From the NCBI GenBank assembly GCA_045580875.1, contig JAZNOP010000033.1, positions 1-48,877 on the forward strand: DNA of 48,877 nucleotides, written 5' to 3'. Of the stretch, positions 9,125 to 16,357 are shown piece after piece. Within the stretch, counting starts at the first letter, position 1; the number at the start of each line of letters is the position of its first letter. This stretch comes from SIG598 sp045580875. Lineage in GTDB: Bacteria; Bacillota; Clostridia; Oscillospirales; Acutalibacteraceae. The notes beneath the pieces were generated by a model that saw only the letters and a list, made by a program, of their open reading frames with translations, was not told the origin of the DNA and searched no databases. The position numbers and the translations under genes were made by a program.

Positions 9125-9781
9125 ATGGAAAGCTACAAGAGAGAATTTATCCAGTTCCTTGAGGGCGCAGGCGTTCTCAAGTTCGGTGATTTCACCGCAA
9201 AGAGCGGCAGAAAGATCCCCTATTTCATCAACGCAGGCGATATAAAGACCGGCGACCAGATCGCAAAGCTTGGCGAGTTCTACGCAAAGGCATACCTCGA
9301 GAAGGTAGGCAATAAGAGAACTGTGCTCTACGGACCTGCCTACAAGGGCATCTCCATCGCTGTTTCTTCCGCTGTTGCTCTCTCCAAGGAGGGTCTCGAC
9401 GTTCCCTTCTTCTTCAACCGCAAAGAGGCAAAGGATCACGGTGAGGGCGGTATCTTCGTCGGTTATGTTCCCAAGGCAGGCGAGGAGGTCGTCATTGTTG
9501 AGGACGTTATCACTGCCGGCACCGCTATCCGCGAGAGCATGGCAAACCTCTCCTCCCTCGAAGGCGTAAAGGTTGTCGCTACCTTCGTCATGGTCGACCG
9601 CAAGGAAAAGGGTCAGGGCGAAAAGTCCGCAATGGCTGAGGTTGCTGAGGAGTTCGGCTTCCCGGTACATTCCGTCGTCGATGTATACGATATCATCGAG
9701 TATCTTGAGGAGGACGAGGCAAACGCTGAGAACGTCCAGAGAATCAAGAATTACCTCGCAGTAAACGGTGCAAAAGCATGA
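9125..9781 (+). CDS. pyrE: Orotate phosphoribosyltransferase
   Basis: 218 aa. Joins orotate and PRPP to give OMP and pyrophosphate. The PRPP-binding motif VVIVEDVITAGTA is at residues 122-134, and LYGPAYKGISIA supplies the pyrophosphate loop. FFFNRKEAKDHGEGG is the family's flexible catalytic loop with Lys and His residues. RBS AAGGAGAT is six or seven bases before the ATG. The last four bases overlap the start of pyrB (ATGA), so the two are translationally coupled. Confidence 0.96.
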   Translation: MESYKREFIQFLEGAGVLKFGDFTAKSGRKIPYFINAGDIKTGDQIAKLGEFYAKAYLEKVGNKRTVLYGPAYKGISIAVSSAVALSKEGLDVPFFFNRKEAKDHGEGGIFVGYVPKAGEEVVIVEDVITAGTAIRESMANLSSLEGVKVVATFVMVDRKEKGQGEKSAMAEVAEEFGFPVHSVVDVYDIIEYLEEDEANAENVQRIKNYLAVNGAKA

Positions 9782-10698
9782 GAAGCCTGATAGATATTCT
9801 CGAGCTTTCACTTGATGAGATAAACGAGCTTATTGCCACCGCCGAGGACATAATTGCCAATCCGGCAAAGTATTCTGAAGCCTGTCACGGCAAAAAGCTC
9901 GCCACCCTCTTCTTCGAGCCGTCTACCCGTACCCGTCTCAGCTTTGAGGCTGCAATGTACGAGCTTGGCGGCAATGTTCTCGGTTTCTCCGAGGCTCAGA
10001 GCAGCTCGGCTGCAAAGGGCGAGAGCGTTTCCGACACAGTGCGTACCGTCAGCTGCTACGCTGATATCATCGCCATGCGCCACCCCAAGGAGGGTGCTCC
10101 TGTCGTCGCTTCCAGACGCTCGCTGGTACCCATCATCAACGCCGGTGACGGCGGTCATAATCACCCCACGCAGACCCTTGCCGACCTTCTGACCATCTAC
10201 CGCGAAAAGGGCGGCTTCGATAACCTGACTGTCGGTCTGTGCGGCGACCTCAAGTTCGGACGCACTGTCCACTCCCTCGTTTCGGCAATGTCCCGCTACA
10301 AGGGCGTAAAGTTCGTCTTCATCTCCCCTGAGGAGCTGAGAATCCCCGACTTTGTGCGTGAGAATGTCCTCGAAGCAAACGGTATCCCCTATGAGGAGGT
10401 ACGCAGCCTTGAGAACGTCATGCCCGAGCTGGATATACTCTACATGACCCGCGTTCAGCGCGAGCGTTTCTTCAATGAGGCTGATTATATCCGCCTTAAG
10501 GACACATATATCCTCACTCCTGACAAGCTCAGAAACGCCAAGGAAAGCCTGAGCATACTCCACCCGCTGCCCAGAGTCAACGAGATTTCTGTCGCAGTCG
10601 ATGACGATCCGCGCGCCTGCTATTTCGATCAGGTGCTCAACGGCAAGTATATGCGAATGGCGCTTATCCTCAAGCTGCTCGGCATAAAGGTCAACTGA
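9778..10698 (+). CDS. pyrB: Aspartate carbamoyltransferase catalytic subunit
   Basis: 306 aa, the usual length. Transfers the carbamoyl group to aspartate, giving carbamoyl-aspartate. The carbamoyl-phosphate site STRTR is at residues 49-53 within FFEPSTRTRLSFE. The mobile loop with Ser and Lys is SSSAAKGES (77-83), and HPTQTLADLL starts at 129. HPLPRVNEI near residue 262 closes the active site. It overlaps pyrE by four bases and is followed 17 bases later by pyrI, so a catalytic/regulatory holoenzyme is expected. Confidence 0.97.
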   Translation: MRSLIDILELSLDEINELIATAEDIIANPAKYSEACHGKKLATLFFEPSTRTRLSFEAAMYELGGNVLGFSEAQSSSAAKGESVSDTVRTVSCYADIIAMRHPKEGAPVVASRRSLVPIINAGDGGHNHPTQTLADLLTIYREKGGFDNLTVGLCGDLKFGRTVHSLVSAMSRYKGVKFVFISPEELRIPDFVRENVLEANGIPYEEVRSLENVMPELDILYMTRVQRERFFNEADYIRLKDTYILTPDKLRNAKESLSILHPLPRVNEISVAVDDDPRACYFDQVLNGKYMRMALILKLLGIKVN

Positions 10699-10715
10699 GA
10701 AAGGACGGCTTTACA

Positions 10716-11144
10716 ATGATTATCGGAGAACTTGTGAACGGCATCGTTCTTGACCACATCACCGCCGGCAGAGGTATGTACATCTACAACATACTCCACC
10801 TCGGCGACCTCGAGTGCACCGTTGCCATGATAAAGAACGCAGACAGCGGCAAGATGGGCAAAAAGGATATCATCAAAATAGCTCAGGTCATTGACCTCGA
10901 TCTTGATATCCTCGGATATATCGACCCCGGCATCACCGTCAATGTCATTCAGAACGGCGAGCTGGCAAAGCGCGAGTATCTCAGCCTGCCTGATGTTGTC
11001 AGCGATGTCATCAAATGCACCAACCCGCGCTGCATCACTTCCACTGAGCAGGAGCTCCGTCACGAGTTCCGCCTTGTGAACCGTGAGAAGCACCTCTACC
11101 GCTGTGTCTACTGCGAGAGCGAAGCACCGCGCAGAGAGATATAA
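10716..11144 (+). CDS. pyrI: Aspartate carbamoyltransferase regulatory subunit
   Basis: 142 aa, slightly shorter than E. coli PyrI (about 153). In the family it binds CTP, UTP or ATP at its N-terminal domain and makes the catalytic trimers allosteric. The N-terminal allosteric region includes GIVLDHITAGRG. The C-terminal zinc domain has four cysteines, Cys101, Cys106, Cys130 and Cys133 (CTNPRC and CVYC). RBS GAAAGGA precedes the ATG. It is the last gene of the operon and is followed by a clear terminator. Confidence 0.95.
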   Translation: MIIGELVNGIVLDHITAGRGMYIYNILHLGDLECTVAMIKNADSGKMGKKDIIKIAQVIDLDLDILGYIDPGITVNVIQNGELAKREYLSLPDVVSDVIKCTNPRCITSTEQELRHEFRLVNREKHLYRCVYCESEAPRREI

Positions 11145-11173
11145 TTGATTTGCAGAACAATATCTGATAAATA

Positions 11174-11217
11174 AAAACGACCTCCGTCAGGGAATTTCCC
11201 TTTCGGAGGTCGTTTTA
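11174..11217 (+). terminator. Terminator of the pyrimidine operon
   Basis: AAAACGACCTCCG (11174-11186) pairs with CGGAGGTCGTTTT (11204-11216). A T-rich end follows. It lies 30 bases after the pyrI stop. Confidence 0.93.
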
Positions 11218-11250
11218 TATATTTTATGATTTGAGAGAACGAAAGAAAAG

Positions 11251-11413
11251 TCGCGGCGCTGCCCCAAACCCCGGTGGTCATTACGCTGCAGCCTTCTGTC
11301 CAAAGTCAATCAGTATGAATAATTTCACAGGGGTGTTTCGCTCTCTGCGGAGAGCGACCAATGCTCTGCCTTTTAATCGCAGGCTTTTGAAAAAGCTTGA
11401 GCAAAACTTTCGC
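11251..11413 (-). repeat. Inverse, enlarged copy of the dispersed GC-rich repeat
   Basis: The two ends match the reverse complement of the repeat at 9008-9086: 11251-11278 (GCGGCGCTGCCCCAAACCCC) and 11384-11413 (CTTTTGAAAAAGCTTGAGC and onward). About 105 bases in the middle differ, including a CGCTCTCTGCGGAGAGCG hairpin near 11340-11356. It fills most of the gap between the pyrI terminator and the end of the LCP gene. Confidence 0.6.
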
Positions 11414-11427
11414 TTTTACAGCAGCGT

Positions 11428-12780
11428 TTATTCACCGTAGAGGAATTCGTGCAGAAGTCGTGTATTCTCCTCAAGGTCACTGACGATAACGTCCATGCCG
11501 CGTATCGTCTTGCCGGTGTAGGTACCGTCTGCCGGTATCGACATCTGACCGAATTCACCGGTCAGCGCAGGCAGCACACGAAGTCCCATTGTGGCTATCT
11601 CTGACGAAGACATATTCGTTGTCAGATATGGCGAGACCGTCTTTATCAGACCGGTCAGCTCACCTATGGAAAGTGTTTTGCATTTCGCGACAATCGCACC
11701 GATAAGCACTCTCTGACGGTTTGTTCTGCCGAAGTCGCTGTCAATCTTGCGTATCTGAGCGTAGCACACCGCCTGCTTGCCGTCAAGCAGCATTTCACCG
11801 GCTGAGACCGGCGGATTCTTTGACCATGAGTAGCGGTTTATCTGACCTGCCTCCGCCTCGGTTATTGTTATTTTTACACCGCCGATCGCATCGACAATGT
11901 GTCTCATTGCCTCCATATCAACGCTGACATAATCGTCGATATCCAGCCGGAAGTTGGCTTCCACCGTCTGCAGGGCAAGCTCAGCGCCGCCGTATGCATA
12001 GGCAGAATTGATGCGGTTTTTGTCGTATCCCGGAATGGTGACATAGTTGTCGCGCAGAATGGAACACAGCTTTACAGTGCCGTTCTTCGTGTCCACGCTG
12101 GCTATCATCATGGTATCGGAGCGCGAGCCGCTTTCGCCGTTGTCGTCAATTCCGAGCAGAAGAACGTTTATGACCGACGATGTATTGCACCTTACCTCAA
12201 CATGAGCCACCTCTTCAGCGGCTGTCACCTTTGCAGAGGTGTCGACTTCGACACGGTTTATTCCCGATGTGAGCGAATCCATCAGCGTGTAGTAACCCAG
12301 CCCGAACGCAACTGCAAGCAAAGCCACAGCAAGCAGAAAGCGTTTTATGACATCTCCAAGGGTCATATTCCCCCTTGAACGATCCATTCTCTCGCCGTTT
12401 TCGTTATATTGTCTGCGATTATTACCTGTTGTATATCTTCCTGTACGGCTATCACTGTAAGAGCGGCTTCCTGCACCGGCTGTTCTTCCGCTCTGCCGGC
12501 TGCCTGAACTGCTGCGCGAGCTCCCTGATGAACTGCGTGAACGCGGCTGCCCTGACGCTGCCCTTCCACCGGTAACTCTCCCCTCGGAAAGCACCCGTCT
12601 TGCAGCGCTGCTCTCTCTTGAGCCGATGTATTCGTCTTCCTCGTCTCTGCCGCTGTATTTATCCAGAAATTCCTCATATTCGCGGCGGCGGCTTCTTCGC
12701 TCAAGAAACTCGAATATTGCATCATCGTCGTCAACATTGCCGCGCTGACGGCGGTTGTCGTAGTTTTCGTCATAACTCAT
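11428..12780 (-). CDS. LytR-CpsA-Psr (LCP) family wall glycopolymer ligase
   Basis: 450 aa from the ATG at 12780, chosen for GAGGTG eight bases upstream rather than the in-frame ATG 33 bases earlier. LCP enzymes transfer lipid-linked teichoic acid or capsule precursors to peptidoglycan outside the cell. The first 140 residues or so are cytoplasmic, hydrophilic and rich in Ser, Arg and Gly, with an acidic patch (DDDDAIFEF) at the start. A membrane segment follows (RFLLAVALLAVAFGLGYYTL). The LCP domain shows INVLLLGIDD, SDTMMIASVD, ILRDNYVTIPG, RINSAYAYGG and FGRTNRQR, including the Asp and Arg residues that hold the pyrophosphate. The gene lies downstream of a PBP1A gene on the same strand, so both act at the wall. 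The polymer attached cannot be told from sequence. Confidence 0.9.
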   Translation of the reverse strand: MSYDENYDNRRQRGNVDDDDAIFEFLERRSRRREYEEFLDKYSGRDEEDEYIGSRESSAARRVLSEGRVTGGRAASGQPRSRSSSGSSRSSSGSRQSGRTAGAGSRSYSDSRTGRYTTGNNRRQYNENGERMDRSRGNMTLGDVIKRFLLAVALLAVAFGLGYYTLMDSLTSGINRVEVDTSAKVTAAEEVAHVEVRCNTSSVINVLLLGIDDNGESGSRSDTMMIASVDTKNGTVKLCSILRDNYVTIPGYDKNRINSAYAYGGAELALQTVEANFRLDIDDYVSVDMEAMRHIVDAIGGVKITITEAEAGQINRYSWSKNPPVSAGEMLLDGKQAVCYAQIRKIDSDFGRTNRQRVLIGAIVAKCKTLSIGELTGLIKTVSPYLTTNMSSSEIATMGLRVLPALTGEFGQMSIPADGTYTGKTIRGMDVIVSDLEENTRLLHEFLYGE

Positions 12781-12823
12781 GCTGTATGTCACCTCGCTCT
12801 GCCGTAGCTTCATTTATAAAACC

Positions 12824-12865
12824 ACAGCGCCAGCATATTGAAATCTGTCAAAATGCTGGCGCTGT
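12824..12865 (-). terminator. Probable terminator after the PBP1A gene
   Basis: ACAGCGCCAGCAT (12824-12836) pairs with ATGCTGGCGCTGT (12853-12865), 13 bp. On the minus strand it is followed by GGTTTTAT. It lies about 50 bases downstream of the PBP1A stop and before the LCP start. Confidence 0.75.
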
Positions 12866-12916
12866 CTGTTGTGTTAAGTGCGTCTTCAGCTATGCCTGCG
12901 GCAAGCTGCTGTTAGA

Positions 12917-15607
12917 TCAACCCACTGCGCCTTCTGCTGTGGTGGTAGTTGTTCTTACCGGCTCCGCCTCTGTAGTGGTTGTGGTGGGCGCTGCAGTAGT
13001 CGTAGTGGTGGTAGTAGGTGCCTTGGTTGTAGTTGTAGTTGTTGTTGTGGTAGTCGCCTTGGTTGTAGTTGTTGTTGTAGTGGTTGACTTGGTTGTGGAT
13101 GTAGTGGTCGTCGGCTCCTTTGTGGTGGTAGTGCTGGTGGTAACCGACGGTGCCGGAGTGGTCGATGTTGTTGTGGTTGTTGCGCTGGTAAGCGAAGATG
13201 TTCCCGGAGTCATACTCGACTTATCAGCAAGGAATTTGGTGAATGCCGAGTTGGACTTGCCGCCCGAGTGCATCGGACATACAGGAATACTGCTGTTCTT
13301 TGCGTAATAACCTGTTGCAGTGGAGCTGCAGCCTGCACCGGCAATACCGCCGGAAATGGTGCAGTAGCTCTTTCTTACAACATTGCTGCTTGTCGGGAAA
13401 GACTTGCCCTTCTCGTTGTCATCGAGAAGATTATGTGCCATTACCATTATCTTTCTCCATGCAGCGGTTGCATGGTTGGTGCTCTTGAGAACGAGCTCCT
13501 TCTGGGTCTCATAACCGAACCAGCAGGCAGATACATAATAAGGAGTACCGCCGGCAAAGTAACGGTCATAGTCGTTACTGGTAGTACCGGTCTTGCCGAA
13601 TACAGCGTAGCCGCCGAATGCAGCGCTTCTTGCTGTACCGCCGCCGCCTGTGATAGGAGCACGAAGGATTCTGTTCATGATTACCGCAGAGTCGCGACTC
13701 ATTGCAGAAACGCCGTCTGCTGCGCTGTGCTCGATAATGACATCGCCTCTTGCATCAACGACCTTGCTGTAGGTGTACGGCTCGTGGAATACACCGCCGT
13801 TGCCGAATACAGCGTAAGCCGCTGTCATCTCGAGAACGGATACACCCTTGGTGATACCGCCGAGTGCAGTTGAATAGTTGATATCGTTCTTGTTGCCGCT
13901 GGTAACAAGATCGAAGGAAAGTCTCTTGGTAAGGAAGTCGACCATCTTTGTTGTGCCGAGTACCTTTGCAACACGGACAGCAACACAGTTTGCCGAAACC
14001 TCAACGCCCTTGACTACCGGAATATTTCCGCGGTATCTGCCACCGGAGTTCTTCGGCCACTGACGGCCCTCAAGGGTGATAGGCTCGTCGGTTACAGGGG
14101 TGGAATATTCAAGAATTCCGTACGCAACTGCCGGACCGTAAACCGCAACCGGCTTGAAGCTGGAACCCGGCTGACGCTGAGCCTGAGATGCATAGCTGAA
14201 AACCTGGTCGCCGGTCTTGAGACCGCGGTCACCGACGATACACTTGACTGCGCCCTCGTAGTTCATGACAACGATAGCACACTTGGGCTGTACTGTGCCG
14301 GGGAATTTAGCAAAGTTGCTGGGATCAGCAAAAATCTTCTCTGCGCCGTTCTGCATATCAACGTCCATGCAGGAGTAGATCTTCAGACCGCCGCTGTAGA
14401 TCTCATAGTTTGCCTCAGCCTTGGACATACCAAGGTCGTTCATGAGCTCATCTCTCAGATCGTAGATGATCTGGTCGACATACCAGTTGTTGTAGCTCTT
14501 GTCCTCAGAGGTGTAGACCGAATCCTGATTGAATACGAGCTCCTGAGCTATTGCCTCATCATACTCTTCCTGAGTAATGAAGCCGTACTCAAGCATCTCG
14601 TCAAGAACGTGTATCTGACGATTCTTGTTCTCCTCGGGCTTTCTGAGGGGATTGTACTTGTACGGGTTCTTGGTTATACCTGCGATACAGGCACACTCTG
14701 CAAGTGTCAGTTCAGAAACGTCCTTGCCGAAGTAGGTGTGAGCAGCCGTATAAACACCGTTGCAGCCGTTGCCCAGCGCAATGACGTTCAGATACGCTTC
14801 AAGAATCTCTATCTTTGTATATTGCTGTTCAAGCTCAAGCGCACGGAAAATTTCCTTGAGCTTTCGGTCGATACTGACGTCATTTTCACCGGTGACGTTC
14901 TTTATCAGCTGCTGGGTAATTGTCGAACCGCCCTGCGTGTCACCGACGTTCATGAAGAAGTAGTAGAAACAGGCGACCGTTCTTCGCCAGTCAACGCCCT
15001 GATGGGTCCAGTAGCGGTGATCCTCGATGGCGACGAATGCGTCCTTGAGGTTCTGCGGAATGTTGTCGTAGTTGACCCACTCGCGGTTTTCAGAACCATG
15101 CAGCTTCTGATACTCCACCCACTTTGTGCTGCCGTCCTCATTCTGACCGTCCTCGACGTAAATGATGGAGGTATAGCTCAGCTCGAGCTGATGGAGGTCG
15201 AAGTTTATATCCTTATCGAGATAGACAAGGATATATATCATGGAAGTCGCACCGACGATACAGCCGGTTATGACACCGATGAGCACGAGTGTTGCAAGCG
15301 CACGCAGAATGAATGTACCCACACCCTTGAGAACACGCACCCATGTCGGCTGCGGACGTGAACGGCGGTCGTACATCTCATCGTACATGCTGTTGGTTGC
15401 TGACTTCTCATGACGGCGGCGGCGTTTTTCCTCCGCCCACGCATCCTTCTGCTCCTTGTATGCCTGCGAAGCAGCCAGCACCTTCTGACCGAATTTGCTG
15501 AATAAATACTTCAGTTCAACTCCTGCCACACCCGATGCCCTTGAAATGGTGTGACCGGCTTCACTGAGCGCATCTGTGATTTTCTGCATGATAGTATCAA
15601 AATTCAA
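12917..15607 (-). CDS. Class A penicillin-binding protein (PBP1A type)
   Basis: 896 aa, bifunctional peptidoglycan glycosyltransferase and transpeptidase. A charged cytoplasmic region of about 95 residues precedes one membrane segment (about 96-130). The GT51 domain shows EDHRYWTHQGVDWRR, GGSTITQQLIKN, RKLKEI and ALGNGCNGVYTAA. The transpeptidase has the catalytic SSFK (in RQPGSSFKPVAVY), SAN (EVSANCVAV) and KTGTT motifs. The last 100 residues or so are almost entirely threonine, broken by KA, KAP and similar units, which is a likely wall-spanning or glycosylated tail. I chose the TTG at 15607 because AAGGAGG lies 10 bases upstream; the ATG seven codons in would be too far. Encoded just upstream of the LCP gene on the same strand. 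Confidence 0.94.
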   Translation of the reverse strand: MNFDTIMQKITDALSEAGHTISRASGVAGVELKYLFSKFGQKVLAASQAYKEQKDAWAEEKRRRRHEKSATNSMYDEMYDRRSRPQPTWVRVLKGVGTFILRALATLVLIGVITGCIVGATSMIYILVYLDKDINFDLHQLELSYTSIIYVEDGQNEDGSTKWVEYQKLHGSENREWVNYDNIPQNLKDAFVAIEDHRYWTHQGVDWRRTVACFYYFFMNVGDTQGGSTITQQLIKNVTGENDVSIDRKLKEIFRALELEQQYTKIEILEAYLNVIALGNGCNGVYTAAHTYFGKDVSELTLAECACIAGITKNPYKYNPLRKPEENKNRQIHVLDEMLEYGFITQEEYDEAIAQELVFNQDSVYTSEDKSYNNWYVDQIIYDLRDELMNDLGMSKAEANYEIYSGGLKIYSCMDVDMQNGAEKIFADPSNFAKFPGTVQPKCAIVVMNYEGAVKCIVGDRGLKTGDQVFSYASQAQRQPGSSFKPVAVYGPAVAYGILEYSTPVTDEPITLEGRQWPKNSGGRYRGNIPVVKGVEVSANCVAVRVAKVLGTTKMVDFLTKRLSFDLVTSGNKNDINYSTALGGITKGVSVLEMTAAYAVFGNGGVFHEPYTYSKVVDARGDVIIEHSAADGVSAMSRDSAVIMNRILRAPITGGGGTARSAAFGGYAVFGKTGTTSNDYDRYFAGGTPYYVSACWFGYETQKELVLKSTNHATAAWRKIMVMAHNLLDDNEKGKSFPTSSNVVRKSYCTISGGIAGAGCSSTATGYYAKNSSIPVCPMHSGGKSNSAFTKFLADKSSMTPGTSSLTSATTTTTSTTPAPSVTTSTTTTKEPTTTTSTTKSTTTTTTTTKATTTTTTTTTTKAPTTTTTTTAAPTTTTTEAEPVRTTTTTAEGAVG
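12930..13190 (-). repeat. Threonine-codon repeat tract in the PBP1A gene
   Basis: Imperfect triplet repeats (ACT, ACA, ACC on the coding strand) encode runs of 7 to 11 threonines spaced by Lys-Ala or Lys-Ala-Pro. A larger repeated unit containing AACCAAGGC recurs several times. Such tracts change length easily by strand slippage in whole codons. Confidence 0.8.
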
Positions 15608-15844
15608 GACAGATTCGCCTCCTTATGTCCTGATTCATCTGTCCCGATGCGATAAACAGGGCAGCGTGCGTCCGCTCTGCCGCATCCAGAGGAATGTACA
15701 TTTATATTATCCCATCAAACCGTCATAAAACACATTCCCGCAGCTTTATGCCTGTGAGAAAATTTATCTCTGTCCAGCGGTCTGATGAATAAAATATCCA
15801 TTGTCTGCCAAAGCTATATACAGAAAGCTAACGAAAGGAGTCAC

Positions 15845-16162
15845 ATGACCATGAAAGGATTCCAGCGTCTGTTTCTGCTCTTTGCAGCTGTCTGCTTCAT
15901 TCTCTCCGCCGCCTCGTTTGCCTCAAGCATAAACCGCCAGAGCGAAAGCACCGCCGCGTCTGCATCAGACCCGGGCTATGTTCTCAGAAGCGACAACGGG
16001 ATTATATGCGTTTATTCCGATTATGCCTGCACCGAGAGAATAGGCATTCTCAATGTGCGCCCGGACGACCTTCCGCCCGAGGAACGCAGTTTGCTCGAAT
16101 GCGGTCTGCTCATCGAAAACGAGGAACAGCTGCTCTCGCTGATAGAGGATTACACGGGATAA
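15845..16162 (+). CDS. Small anchored protein with a BofC C-terminal-like domain
   Basis: 105 aa from the ATG at 15845, which follows GAAAGGAG at the right distance; an in-frame ATG 60 bases earlier has no such site. The N-terminus is a signal peptide or membrane anchor (FQRLFLLFAAVCFILSAASF). The C-terminal 60 residues (NGIICVYSD, then LPPEERSLLECGL and EEQLLSLIEDY) resemble the domain found at the end of B. subtilis BofC, which in that species restrains SpoIVB during sporulation. Resemblance of the short domain does not prove a sporulation role. It is transcribed away from the PBP1A gene and is followed by a hairpin at 16318. Confidence 0.6.
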   Translation: MTMKGFQRLFLLFAAVCFILSAASFASSINRQSESTAASASDPGYVLRSDNGIICVYSDYACTERIGILNVRPDDLPPEERSLLECGLLIENEEQLLSLIEDYTG

Positions 16163-16317
16163 ATCACACTTTTCCAGTATATAACTATGGATGATAGTAT
16201 TATACTATGTTTATCCTGCCACTGCAAGCAAAATCACGTTACACTTTTGTGAATTTTAGGCGGATTTCCATCATTTCCGATCATTATACCTGCAGCACCT
16301 GCCGCGCACACGAAAAC

Positions 16318-16357
16318 ATCCCGTCCGGACTCCTCTGCCCGGACGGGATTTCTTTTT
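16318..16357. terminator. Bidirectional terminator between convergent genes
   Basis: CCCGTCCGG (16320-16328) pairs with CCGGACGGG (16339-16347). TTTCTTTTT follows on the plus strand and ATGTTTTCG on the minus strand. It can end both the small BofC-like gene and the GLUG-protein gene, whose stop codon touches it. Confidence 0.85.

Noticed and set aside
12930..13190. CRISPR-like spaced repeats
   Set aside because: The repeats are in-frame threonine codons inside PBP1A, with no constant repeat or unique spacers, and no cas genes are nearby.
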